DNA of 64,000 nt from Paractinoplanes aksuensis (GTDB lineage Bacteria > Actinomycetota > Actinomycetes > Mycobacteriales > Micromonosporaceae): assembly GCF_024137025.1 (NCBI RefSeq), contig NZ_JAMYJR010000028.1, positions 186,001 through 250,000 on the forward strand, given 5' to 3'. Under the pieces are notes generated by a model that worked only from the letters and a program-made list of their open reading frames with translations, was not told where the DNA came from and ran no database searches. Each line of letters opens with the position of its first letter. Positions within the stretch are counted from its first letter, which is position 1. Both the position numbers and the translations under genes were made by a program. Shown here one piece after another: positions 18,125-25,455 of this stretch.

Positions 18125-18519
18125 GTTTCGCCGAGATCGGGGCCGCGGCCATCGCGGCCGGCATCGACGACATGTACGCGTCGTTCCTGAAGGGCGACCG
18201 CGCCGGCTTCGACGCGCATCTGCACGACGACGTGACGACATGGGAGACGCACCTGCCGGGCCCGCTGCGGACGCGGCGCGAACTCGACACGTACCGGGAG
18301 ACGCGGGACGCGGCGGGGGAGCGGCCGGTGCTCGACGTCATGGCCGCCACCGAGAAGCGGATCGATGTCTGGGGCGACACCGGCGTGGCCCGGTACGTGC
18401 TGGTGACGCGGGACGCCGCCGGCGGCGAGGAGCAGCGGTCGCGGGTGACCGACGTGCTGCGCTGCATCGACGGCGAGTGGCGGATCGTGCACCACCACTC
18501 GGAGCTGGTGCGCCCGTGA
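18121..18519 (+). CDS. NTF2-like (SnoaL/DUF4440-type) protein
   Basis: 132 residues. An initial helix pair (GIDDMYASFLKGDRAGFDAHL) is followed by DDVTTWETHLPG and a beta-sheet ending CIDGEWRIVHHHSELV. This pattern fits the cone-shaped NTF2 fold. Family members bind small hydrophobic molecules or act as isomerases or cyclases, and no catalytic residue can be assigned here. The ATG overlaps the amidohydrolase stop. Its last codons are the first copy of a tandem repeat. Confidence 0.75.
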   Translation: MSFAEIGAAAIAAGIDDMYASFLKGDRAGFDAHLHDDVTTWETHLPGPLRTRRELDTYRETRDAAGERPVLDVMAATEKRIDVWGDTGVARYVLVTRDAAGGEEQRSRVTDVLRCIDGEWRIVHHHSELVRP

Positions 18520-18583
18520 TCAGCCGGCTGATCGCCACGCCCTTCGAGCTGGTCCGCGCGTGATCCGCCGCTTGATCGCCACG
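18502..18583 (+). repeat. 44-bp imperfect tandem duplication across a gene junction
   Basis: GAGCTGGTGCGCCCGTGATC begins at 18502, and a near copy, GAGCTGGTCCGCGCGTGATC, begins at 18546. Both continue into a GGCTGATCGCCACG-like sequence. Each copy contains the end of the NTF2-like gene (ELVR-stop) and the start of the MDR gene (GTG ATC ... LIATx). The first copy creates a useless 15-codon frame (18517-18564), and the second provides the real MDR start at 18560. Confidence 0.8.
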
Positions 18584-19528
18584 TCGGAGGGCGAGCCGCA
18601 GGACGTGTTGCGGCTCGCCACTCTGGACGACGACCCGCCGCCGGGGCCGGGGCAGGTGACGCTGGCGGTGCACGCGGTCGGCCTCAACTTCCTGGACGTG
18701 TCGTTGTGCCGGGGCGAGTACCCGGTGCGGCCCGACCCACCGATGACGCCGGGCGTGGAGGCGGCGGGACGGGTGATCGACGGGCCGGCGGAGTGGATCG
18801 GCCGGGAGGTCGTGGCGTGCCCGGCTCTGCCGCACGGCGCGCTCGGCGACACCGTCACCATCGATGCCGACCTCGTGGTGGAACGGCCCTCGGACGTGGA
18901 TCCGATCACGGCGGCCGCGCTTCCGGTGACGTACCAGACCTCGTGGTTCGCGCTCGAACGGGCGCGCCTGAAGCCGGGCGAAACCGTGCTGGTGCATGCC
19001 GGTGCGGGCGGGGTCGGGATCGCGACCATCCAGTTGGCTGTCGCCCGCGGCGCCCGAGTGATCGCCACCGCGGGTTCGCCCGAGAAAAGGGACATATGTC
19101 TGGCGCAGGGCGCGGCCGAGGCCTGGGGCTACGAAGACTTCCCCGGTGACCTCGACGTGGTGATCGACCCGGTCGGCGGCGACCTGCTGAGCCGCTCGAT
19201 CGACCGCCTGGCCTTCGAGGGACGGCTGGTCAGCGTGGGCATGGCGGCCGGGCCACCCCCGCCGGTCGACCCGGCCCGGCTGATCGCCCGCAACGCCGAC
19301 CTGATCGGCGTCTCGTGGGGGTCGCGCTATCCGTGGGCCCGCCCGGCGGAAGTGCGGGCCGCCTACGACGAACTGTTCCGCCGGTGCGCCGCGGGCGAGT
19401 TGCGGCCGCCGGTCACCCGGGTGGTGTCCCTGGAGGAGGCACCGGCCGCGTTGGCCGACCTGGCCGCCCGGCGCACCACCGGCAAGGTCATCGTGCAGGT
19501 CAACCGCTTCAACGAGGAGGCATCATGA
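18560..19528 (+). CDS. Zinc-less MDR family NADPH:quinone oxidoreductase-like protein
   Basis: A 322-residue medium-chain dehydrogenase. The N-terminal GroES-like part has VGLNFLDVSLCRGEYP, the quinone-oxidoreductase substitution of the zinc-binding region. The cofactor domain has VLVHAGAGGVGIATIQLA (NAD(P) fingerprint). No catalytic zinc cysteine pair is visible. It likely reduces an enone or quinone-like intermediate. The GTG start at 18560 overlaps the stop of the duplicated mini-frame. It is followed at once by the TIGR04076 gene. Confidence 0.88.
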   Translation: MIRRLIATSEGEPQDVLRLATLDDDPPPGPGQVTLAVHAVGLNFLDVSLCRGEYPVRPDPPMTPGVEAAGRVIDGPAEWIGREVVACPALPHGALGDTVTIDADLVVERPSDVDPITAAALPVTYQTSWFALERARLKPGETVLVHAGAGGVGIATIQLAVARGARVIATAGSPEKRDICLAQGAAEAWGYEDFPGDLDVVIDPVGGDLLSRSIDRLAFEGRLVSVGMAAGPPPPVDPARLIARNADLIGVSWGSRYPWARPAEVRAAYDELFRRCAAGELRPPVTRVVSLEEAPAALADLAARRTTGKVIVQVNRFNEEAS

Positions 19529-19839
19529 GCGAGATGGACATCTACGACCTGCGGGTCAGCGTCGACCGGATCGAGGGCCGGTCGGTGTGCGGGATGGAGG
19601 TGGGCGACCACTTCGACCTCAAGAACAGCGCGCACCTCACCATCCCCGAGGGCAAACACTTCTGCGTGTACGCGCTGGCCTCGGTGCTGCCCTTCCTCGC
19701 GGCCAAACAGCGCGACCTGCCCGCCGGCGACTGGCTCGCGCAGGACTCGCACTTCATCTGCCCCGACCCCGAGGAGCGCCTCGTCATGAAGGTCGAGCGC
19801 ACCTGCAAGCGCACGATGAACTCCGAGGACCTGACCTGA
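19525..19839 (+). CDS. TIGR04076 family protein
   Basis: A 104-residue protein preceded by a strong GAGGAGG. The layout fits TIGR04076: a short beta-rich N-terminus (YDLRVSVDRIEG), then G-D-x-F (VGDHFDLKNS), IPEGKHFCVYAL, and a CPDPEERLVMKVERT segment. Conserved cysteines lie at about positions 21, 46 and 73. Members are small proteins linked to redox and radical enzymes, with unknown function. Position in the operon suggests an accessory role with the neighbouring oxidoreductases. Confidence 0.7.
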   Translation: MSEMDIYDLRVSVDRIEGRSVCGMEVGDHFDLKNSAHLTIPEGKHFCVYALASVLPFLAAKQRDLPAGDWLAQDSHFICPDPEERLVMKVERTCKRTMNSEDLT

Positions 19840-20837
19840 TGCGTACGGAGATCGGCCTCGGCCTGCAGAGCGACAAACCCGCCGGCACGTACGCCCGGCT
19901 GGCCCGCTCGGCCGAGGCCGCCGGCTTCGACGTGCTGACCGTGTTCGGCGACCTGATGTACCAGCCGCCGATCTTCCCGCTGCTCGAGATGGCGGGCGCG
20001 ACATCCCGCGTACGGCTGGGGCCAGCTTGTCTCAACCCCTATTCGATGGCGCCGTACGAGATCGCGGGGCAGATCGCTGCCCTCGACCTGGCGTCGCACG
20101 GGCGGGCGTACCTGGGGCTGGCCCGGGGCACCTGGCTGGGCGCGGTCGGGCTGCCGCAGCCGCGCCCGCTGACCGCCCTGGCCGAGGCGGCCTCGGTCGT
20201 TTCTCACCTGCTGCGGGGTGAGCGATCGGGCTTTTCGGGCCGCGTCTTCTCGTTGGAACCGGACACCGTGCTGCGGTACGACCGCCAGCGTCCGTCGATT
20301 CCGCTGCTGCTCGGCGCGTGGGGTCCGCAGGGCGCGGCCCTGGCCGGCCGGATCGCCGACGAGATCAAGGTCGGTGGCAGCGCCAACCCCGACATGGTCC
20401 CGGTGATCCGCGAGCGGCTGGCCCTCGGCGCTCTCGAAGCGGGACGTGACGTGGAGGAGATCGGCATCGTGCTGGGCGCGGTGACCGTGGTCGACACCGA
20501 CGGCGAAGCGGCTCGTGCGAAAGCGCGCACCGAAGTGGCCATGTATTTGGCGGTGGTGGCCGAGCTCGACCCGACGGTGACCCTGCCCGACGGCCTGGTC
20601 GCCGAGGTCGGAAAACTGGTCGACGACGGCCGCGACGTCGAAGCCGGCAAGCTGATCCCGGACGACGTGCTGGACCGCTTCGCCTTCTCCGGCACCCCGT
20701 CCCAGGTCGCCGCCCAGGCCCAGAAACTGATCGACGCCGGGGTCTCCCGGGTCGAGTTCGGCACCCCACACGGCCTGACCGACGACCGTGGCGTCGAACT
20801 GCTGGGCAAGGAGGTTCTGCCGCTGCTTTCCCGGTAG
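19839..20837 (+). CDS. LLM-class (luciferase-like) F420- or flavin-dependent oxidoreductase
   Basis: A 332-residue (beta/alpha)8 luciferase-like protein. The N-terminal IGLGLQSDKPAGTYARLA, GFDVLTVFGD and the core GRAYLGLARGTWLGAVG fit the 5,10-methylene-H4MPT reductase-like subgroup, which in actinomycetes generally uses F420. PLLLGAWGPQGAALAGRIADEIKVGGS is the phosphate-binding region. The ATG overlaps the upstream stop (TGATG). It is the last gene of the HyuAB run and is followed by about 260 bp of intergenic DNA. Confidence 0.88.
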   Translation: MRTEIGLGLQSDKPAGTYARLARSAEAAGFDVLTVFGDLMYQPPIFPLLEMAGATSRVRLGPACLNPYSMAPYEIAGQIAALDLASHGRAYLGLARGTWLGAVGLPQPRPLTALAEAASVVSHLLRGERSGFSGRVFSLEPDTVLRYDRQRPSIPLLLGAWGPQGAALAGRIADEIKVGGSANPDMVPVIRERLALGALEAGRDVEEIGIVLGAVTVVDTDGEAARAKARTEVAMYLAVVAELDPTVTLPDGLVAEVGKLVDDGRDVEAGKLIPDDVLDRFAFSGTPSQVAAQAQKLIDAGVSRVEFGTPHGLTDDRGVELLGKEVLPLLSR

Positions 20838-21095
20838 CACATCTGCTCGCCCGGCAGCAGGTTGCGCTTCGCTAGCACGTTCGGCCGATCTTCACGCGTT
20901 GTCCCCAGTCGTCAGTTGTCCACAGGCCGCCAGGACCAAGCCGTCGCCCGCCGCCAAAAATTCGCCATAATTCCCGGTGGACGGGGGCCCCCTTTGGGAG
21001 GGCGGGGTGTGCTTGGGCGGAAGATGCAAGATCGGCTCGGCTTCTGCTTCTCGCACTGTCAGTCACCACGGTCGTCCCGTTAGGAGTTCGTCGCG
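20838..21095. other. Intergenic region before the kynurenine genes
   Basis: 258 bp with no gene. It includes a short AT-rich tract (AAAAATTCGCCATAATTC, 20956-20973) that could be a -10 region for the formamidase-like gene, and a 10-bp palindrome, GGGGGCCCCC (20983-20992), followed by TTT. Neither is strong enough to call firmly as a promoter or terminator. Confidence 0.35.
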
Positions 21096-22115
21096 ATGGA
21101 CGTTCTGCTCGTTCTTGGTCCTGACCTGGTCGCTGATCGCGGCCTGCTCACCTCGCTGGCCGGCAGCACGGCCTGGGATCTGGACGTCGGCTTGAAGGTG
21201 GTCTCCGCCGCGACCGCCGCCGAGCTGGCCGCGCACGACGGCCCCGCCGTGGTGGTCGGGGCCGACCGTGCGCTCATCGCCGCTGGTCCCGCGAACACTG
21301 TCTTCTACGACCTGACCACCGCGGCCGAGCCCGTCTCGCAGCTGCACCTGCACGGCCGGGGCGTGTGGGGGCTGGCCTGGGCGATCAAGCACGCCGTCCA
21401 CCGCCTGCGGGAGCCCGCCACCCGGATCGCCTACGGCGAGCACCCGGAGCAGTGGGCCGATGAGCGGATCCCGACCGGCGCCGCAGACGCCCCCTCCGTG
21501 GCGCCGGTCGGGATCCTCGTCCACGGTGGGTTCTGGCGGTCGAACTGGGCCGCCGACCTGATGGACGCGCTCGCCATCGACCTGACCGCCCGGGGCTGGA
21601 CGAGCTGGAACCTCGAATACCGCCGCCCTGACCGGAACGGCTGGGACGCCACCACCGACGACCTGCGCAACGGTGTCGCCGAGGCCCGGGAGCGCCACCC
21701 CGGCGCGCCGATCGTGCTGTTCGGGCACTCGGCCGGCGGTCAGCTCGCGCTGCGTCTGGCCGCCGACGACCCCGGCCTGGCCCTGGCCGTGTCGCTGGCC
21801 GGCGTGCTCGACCTCGGTGAGGGGCAGCGGCGGTTCCTGGGCGAGGGCGCGATCACGACCGCCCTGGGCGGCGGGCCGGATGATGTGCCCGACGTCTACG
21901 CGGCGAGCGACCCCATGGCCCGGCTGCCGCTGGCCTCGCCGGCGCTGCTCGTGCAGGGCAGCGGCGACAGCCTCGACCTGGTCGACATCAACCGGCGGTT
22001 CGCCGCCGCCTCCGGCATCACGCTGCTGGAGCAGGCGGGCGACCACTTCGACGTGATCGCGCCGGGCTCGGCCATCTGGGCGGCGACGATGGCAGCGGTT
22101 ATTTCACGTACGTGA
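21096..22115 (+). CDS. Kynurenine formamidase-like alpha/beta hydrolase with an extra N-terminal domain
   Basis: 339 residues. From about residue 125 it is an alpha/beta hydrolase with the HGGFWR oxyanion block (HGGxW is typical of arylformamidases), the nucleophile elbow GHSAGG, and a late Asp and His (GDSLD, GDHFD). With kynA and kynU nearby, hydrolysis of N-formylkynurenine is the likely role. The first ~115 residues are unusual. VLLVLGPDL, a central strand/helix pattern and GRGVWGLAWAIKHAV resemble a degenerate type II dehydroquinase-like domain. A GAG-rich region at 21082-21090 (TTAGGAGTT) serves as RBS. Confidence 0.75.
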   Translation: MDVLLVLGPDLVADRGLLTSLAGSTAWDLDVGLKVVSAATAAELAAHDGPAVVVGADRALIAAGPANTVFYDLTTAAEPVSQLHLHGRGVWGLAWAIKHAVHRLREPATRIAYGEHPEQWADERIPTGAADAPSVAPVGILVHGGFWRSNWAADLMDALAIDLTARGWTSWNLEYRRPDRNGWDATTDDLRNGVAEARERHPGAPIVLFGHSAGGQLALRLAADDPGLALAVSLAGVLDLGEGQRRFLGEGAITTALGGGPDDVPDVYAASDPMARLPLASPALLVQGSGDSLDLVDINRRFAAASGITLLEQAGDHFDVIAPGSAIWAATMAAVISRT

Positions 22116-22119
22116 ACAC

Positions 22120-22725
22120 TCAGAACAGCCGTGGGGTGACCACCGAGACGACGGTGGTCACCTCTTCGGTGTCGTTGTACATGCTGTGCGGGACCGATGA
22201 GCGCAGGTGCACGCTGTCGCCGGGGCTCAGCCGGTGTTCGACCCCGTCGACCTCGTAGAGCAGCTCGCCCGAGATCACGTACGCGAATTCCTCGCCGGCG
22301 TGGCCGTACGCGTTCTCGCGCCGCCCGCCCGGCGCGATGTGCACCACCATGGGCTCGAGCACCAGCCCGGCCCCGCGGTCGGACAGCATGCGGTAGGTCT
22401 GCTGGCCCGACACGTACTGCACAGCCGCCGTCTCGCCCCGGGTCAGCGTGAAGTGCCGCGGCATCGGCACCACCACCGGGTCGTCGGCCGGGCCGGCCAT
22501 GGGGGTGTCGAAGAAGTCGGCCACCGAGTGCCCGAGCGCGCCGGCCACGCTGCCCAGCGCGGTCAGCCCGATCGACGAGATGCCCCGCTCGACCTGGGAC
22601 AGGAAGCCGATCGACAACCCGGAGCGGGCGGCCAGGCTGCGCAGGGTGAGGCCGCGCTGCTTGCGGAACTCGCGGATGCGCGGACCGACCTGCACGGCCG
22701 AGGTGTCTTCGAGCGGCTCCGTCAC
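22120..22725 (-). CDS. XRE-family regulator with C-terminal cupin
   Basis: 201 residues. The N-terminal helix-turn-helix (IREFRKQRGLTLRSLAARSG, then LSIGFLSQVERG) is XRE type. The C-terminal ~90 residues form a cupin (HAGEEFAYVISGELLYEVDG and LSPGDSVHLRSSVPHSMYN). Such HTH-cupin proteins sense small ligands and often control amino-acid or amine catabolism. It is convergent with the formamidase-like gene, leaving four bases between stops. Upstream on the same strand is the Lrp/AsnC gene, 13 bp away, so the two regulators may be cotranscribed. Confidence 0.9.
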   Translation of the reverse strand: MTEPLEDTSAVQVGPRIREFRKQRGLTLRSLAARSGLSIGFLSQVERGISSIGLTALGSVAGALGHSVADFFDTPMAGPADDPVVVPMPRHFTLTRGETAAVQYVSGQQTYRMLSDRGAGLVLEPMVVHIAPGGRRENAYGHAGEEFAYVISGELLYEVDGVEHRLSPGDSVHLRSSVPHSMYNDTEEVTTVVSVVTPRLF

Positions 22726-22738
22726 GCGTTCGATGGTA

Positions 22739-23182
22739 CTAAAAATCGAGCGGAGGCGCGATCGGCTGCCAGGTCAGCGGAGTGGACAGAATCATCGTGC
22801 TGGACGGCGCCCCGTACCCGCCCAACCGGTCGATGACCTCCTCGAACGCCTCCATCGAGGCGGTCGCGACCTTGAGCACGCAACAGGTGTCGCCGGTGAC
22901 CCGGTTGATCTCCAGCACCTCGGGCCAGGTCGGCACCTTGTCGTCGCGCAACACGCACGTCGGGCCGTAGCAGGACATCCGGATCAGGGCGAGCACCTGG
23001 CGGCCGGTCCTGGCCAGGTCGACGTGGGCGTGATAGCCGGTGATGACCCCGGTCTCCTCGAGCCGGCGCACCCGCTCGGCCACCGCCGGCGGCGACAGGT
23101 GGACCCGCCGGGAGAGCTCGCTGTAGGACAGGCGTGCGTCGTCCTGCAACTCGCGCAGCAACGCCCAGTCCATCGCGTCCAT
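22739..23182 (-). CDS. Lrp/AsnC-family regulator, KynR-like
   Basis: 147 residues. The N-terminal HTH (MDWALLRELQDDARLSYSEL, then LSPPAVAERVRRLEETGVI) is followed by an AsnC/RAM ligand-binding domain (VLEINRVTGDTCCVLKV). It is divergent from the tryptophan dioxygenase gene. In Pseudomonas, the Lrp/AsnC protein KynR responds to kynurenine and activates kyn genes, so a similar role is a reasonable inference. Residues 70-80 carry an unusual Cys-containing insert (MSCYGPTCVL). Confidence 0.88.
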   Translation of the reverse strand: MDAMDWALLRELQDDARLSYSELSRRVHLSPPAVAERVRRLEETGVITGYHAHVDLARTGRQVLALIRMSCYGPTCVLRDDKVPTWPEVLEINRVTGDTCCVLKVATASMEAFEEVIDRLGGYGAPSSTMILSTPLTWQPIAPPLDF

Positions 23183-23323
23183 CAGGCAACCTTCCGATCG
23201 TTAACCGATAGCCCAAATCTAGCCACCGATCTTCGGCTCCCGGAGGTCAGGGCCGTTAATTCGGCATTCCGGCCGGGCCCCTCGCAGCGAAATCATGGAC
23301 CGGTCAAGGGCGAGGAGAAGTCA
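23183..23323. promoter_or_regulatory. Divergent control region between the AsnC regulator and kynA
   Basis: The 141-bp region contains the dyad ATCG-TTAAC-CGAT (23197-23209) close to the regulator start, an AT-rich patch CCAAATCTAG (23212-23221), and GTTAATTCGG further on. An Lrp-type protein encoded alongside would be expected to bind here. No other feature is seen. Confidence 0.4.
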
Positions 23324-24205
23324 GTGGAAACCGTGAGTACGGCGGCCGTGCGGCCCACCAATGCGGCGGAGCGTGACGCCCGTCGATCCCGTAACGGCGG
23401 CGCGCCGACCCTGGAGTTCGGGCAGCGGGTGCCCTACGACGCCTACGTGCACGCCAGCACCCTGCATACGCTGCAGAAGACGCTGAGCGGTGACCCCGGC
23501 GAGATGTCGTTCCTGGTGGTCAGCCAGATCATGGAGCTGTACTTCAACCTCATCCGGCACGAGCTGGAACAGGCGCGCGACCACGTGCGCGCCGACCAGA
23601 CGTGGGAGGCGCTGGCCCCGCTCAAGCGGGCCGCCCTGCACATCGAGGGCCTGAACGCGGCCTGGCAGACCCTGCGCTGGATGACCCCGGCCGACTTCAA
23701 CAAGTTCCGCGACCTGCTGGGCGAGGGCTCCGGCTTCCAGTCGGCCATGTACCGGCAGGTCGAGTTCCTGCTCGGGCTGCGGACCAGGTCGCTGATGCGC
23801 CCGTTCAAGGGCACCCCCGAGCACGACGAGCTCACCGCGGCCCTGCAGCGGCCGAGCCTGTGGGACGAGGTGATCGCGCTGCTCGCCCGCCAGGGTCACG
23901 ACCTCAAGCCCGAGTTGCTGGGGCGGGACGTCGCCGACGAGCACGAGGCCGAGCAGTCGGTGTCGGACGCCTGGGTGCGCATCTATCGCGACACCGGCCC
24001 CGAGAACCACCTTAGGCTGCTGGGTGAGGCGCTGACCGAGGTCGCCGATCGATTCGGCGACTGGCGTTACCTGCATCTCAAGGCAGTGCAAAGAACAATG
24101 GGGGCCAAGAGCGGCACCGGTGGATCGAACGGCCTGGCTTTCCTGCAGCGCAGCATGAGCCGGCCGGTCTTCCCCGAGCTGTGGACCTCGCGGACGGAGA
24201 TGTGA
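23324..24205 (+). CDS. kynA: Tryptophan 2,3-dioxygenase
   Basis: A 293-residue heme dioxygenase that opens the indole ring of L-tryptophan to N-formylkynurenine. Family blocks are LEFGQRVPYDAYVHASTL, FLVVSQIMELYFNLIRHEL, LRWMTPADFNKFRDLLGEGSG with FQSAMYRQVEFLLG, and the C-terminal DWRYLHLKAVQRTMGAKSGT plus SNGLAFLQRSM. The start is the GTG at 23324 after GAGGAG; an ATG at 23295 is out of frame. The stop overlaps the kynU ATG by one base. It is the first gene of the main tryptophan-catabolic transcript. Confidence 0.96.
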   Translation: METVSTAAVRPTNAAERDARRSRNGGAPTLEFGQRVPYDAYVHASTLHTLQKTLSGDPGEMSFLVVSQIMELYFNLIRHELEQARDHVRADQTWEALAPLKRAALHIEGLNAAWQTLRWMTPADFNKFRDLLGEGSGFQSAMYRQVEFLLGLRTRSLMRPFKGTPEHDELTAALQRPSLWDEVIALLARQGHDLKPELLGRDVADEHEAEQSVSDAWVRIYRDTGPENHLRLLGEALTEVADRFGDWRYLHLKAVQRTMGAKSGTGGSNGLAFLQRSMSRPVFPELWTSRTEM

Positions 24206-25455
24206 TGCGGCAAGACGAGCAGGATCCGGGGCACCGGCACCTCTTCCATATCCCGCCGGCCGAGGGCGGCGATCACCCCGAGGTGGCGTACTTCGCCGGC
24301 AACTCGCTCGGGCTGCAGCCCCGGGCGACCCGGGTCGAGTTGAACGAGGACCTCGACGACTGGGCCCGGCTGGGCGTGGAGGGGCATCTGGACGCGGCCC
24401 GGCCCTGGCTGCCGTACCACGAGCTGCTGACCCAGCCCGCGGCCCGGCTCGTCGGCGCGCTGCCGTCCGAGGTCGTGGTGATGAACTCGCTCACCGTCGA
24501 CCTGCACCTGCTGATGGTGTCGTTCTACCGCCCGGCCGGTGACCGCACCCGCATCGTCATCGAGGACGCGGCGTTCCCGTCGGACAGCTACGCCGTCCGC
24601 AGCCAGGCCCGGTTCCACGGCCTCGACCCCGACACCACTGTCGTACGCCTGCGCCCACGCGACGGCGAGGACACGCTGCGCACCGAGGACGTCCTGGCGT
24701 TCCTGCGCGACGAGGGCGGCACCGTGGCCCTGCTGATGCTGGGCGGCGTCAACTACCTCACCGGCGAGCTGATGGACATGGCCACCATCACCACCGCCGG
24801 GCGCGAAGCGGGTGCCGTCGTCGGCTGGGACCTGGCCCACGCGGCCGGCAACGTGCCGCTCAGCCTGCACGAGTGGGGCGCCGACTTCGCGGCCTGGTGC
24901 TCGTACAAATACTTGAACTCGGGGCCGGGCGCACTGGCCGGCGTGTTCATCCACGAGCGCCACCACGGCGCCGACCTGCAGCGCTTCGAGGGCTGGTGGA
25001 GCACCGAGTCGGCCACCCGCTTCGAGATGACCCCCGAGTCGCGGCCGCCGCGCAGCGCCGACGCCTGGCAGGTGTCGAATCCGCCCATCTTCGCCATGGG
25101 CCCGGTCCGTACGTCGCTCCGCATTTTCGACGAGATCGGGATGCCCGCCCTGCGCGAGCGCAGCCTGCGCCTCACCACGTACCTGCGCGAACTGCTCGAC
25201 GCGGTGGTCGCGACGCGCCCGCTGTCGATCATCACGCCCCGCGAGCCGGAACGGCACGGCTGCCAGCTCTCGGTCCGCCTGCTCGAGGGCAACGCGGGCG
25301 CGCTGACCAAGCGGCTGCGTTTCGAGTACGGGGTCATCGCCGACGCGCGGCAGCCCGACATCGTGCGGTTCGCGCCGGTGCCGCTCTATTCGACCTACGA
25401 GGACTGCCGCCGGGCCGCCGAGGCGCTCGCCGCCTGTGTGGAGGAGACCAAGTGA
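24205..25455 (+). CDS. kynU: Kynureninase
   Basis: A 416-residue PLP enzyme of fold type I. It cleaves kynurenine or 3-hydroxykynurenine to (3-hydroxy)anthranilate plus alanine. Visible signatures are YFAGNSLGLQPRATR at the start, VMNSLTVDLHLLM, WDLAHAAGNVPL with the PLP-binding aspartate, WCSYKYLNSGPG with the Schiff-base lysine, and GWWSTE. Length is normal for the bacterial enzyme. It overlaps both kynA and the monooxygenase gene by a few bases. Confidence 0.96.
   Translation: MRQDEQDPGHRHLFHIPPAEGGDHPEVAYFAGNSLGLQPRATRVELNEDLDDWARLGVEGHLDAARPWLPYHELLTQPAARLVGALPSEVVVMNSLTVDLHLLMVSFYRPAGDRTRIVIEDAAFPSDSYAVRSQARFHGLDPDTTVVRLRPRDGEDTLRTEDVLAFLRDEGGTVALLMLGGVNYLTGELMDMATITTAGREAGAVVGWDLAHAAGNVPLSLHEWGADFAAWCSYKYLNSGPGALAGVFIHERHHGADLQRFEGWWSTESATRFEMTPESRPPRSADAWQVSNPPIFAMGPVRTSLRIFDEIGMPALRERSLRLTTYLRELLDAVVATRPLSIITPREPERHGCQLSVRLLEGNAGALTKRLRFEYGVIADARQPDIVRFAPVPLYSTYEDCRRAAEALAACVEETK

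Noticed and set aside
18517..18564. 15-codon frame between the NTF2-like and MDR genes
   Set aside because: Created by the 44-bp tandem repeat; not an independent gene.
20983..20992. GGGGGCCCCC palindrome as a terminator of the HyuAB operon
   Set aside because: A 10-bp self-complementary block cannot form a hairpin with an adequate loop and lies ~145 bp after the last stop.
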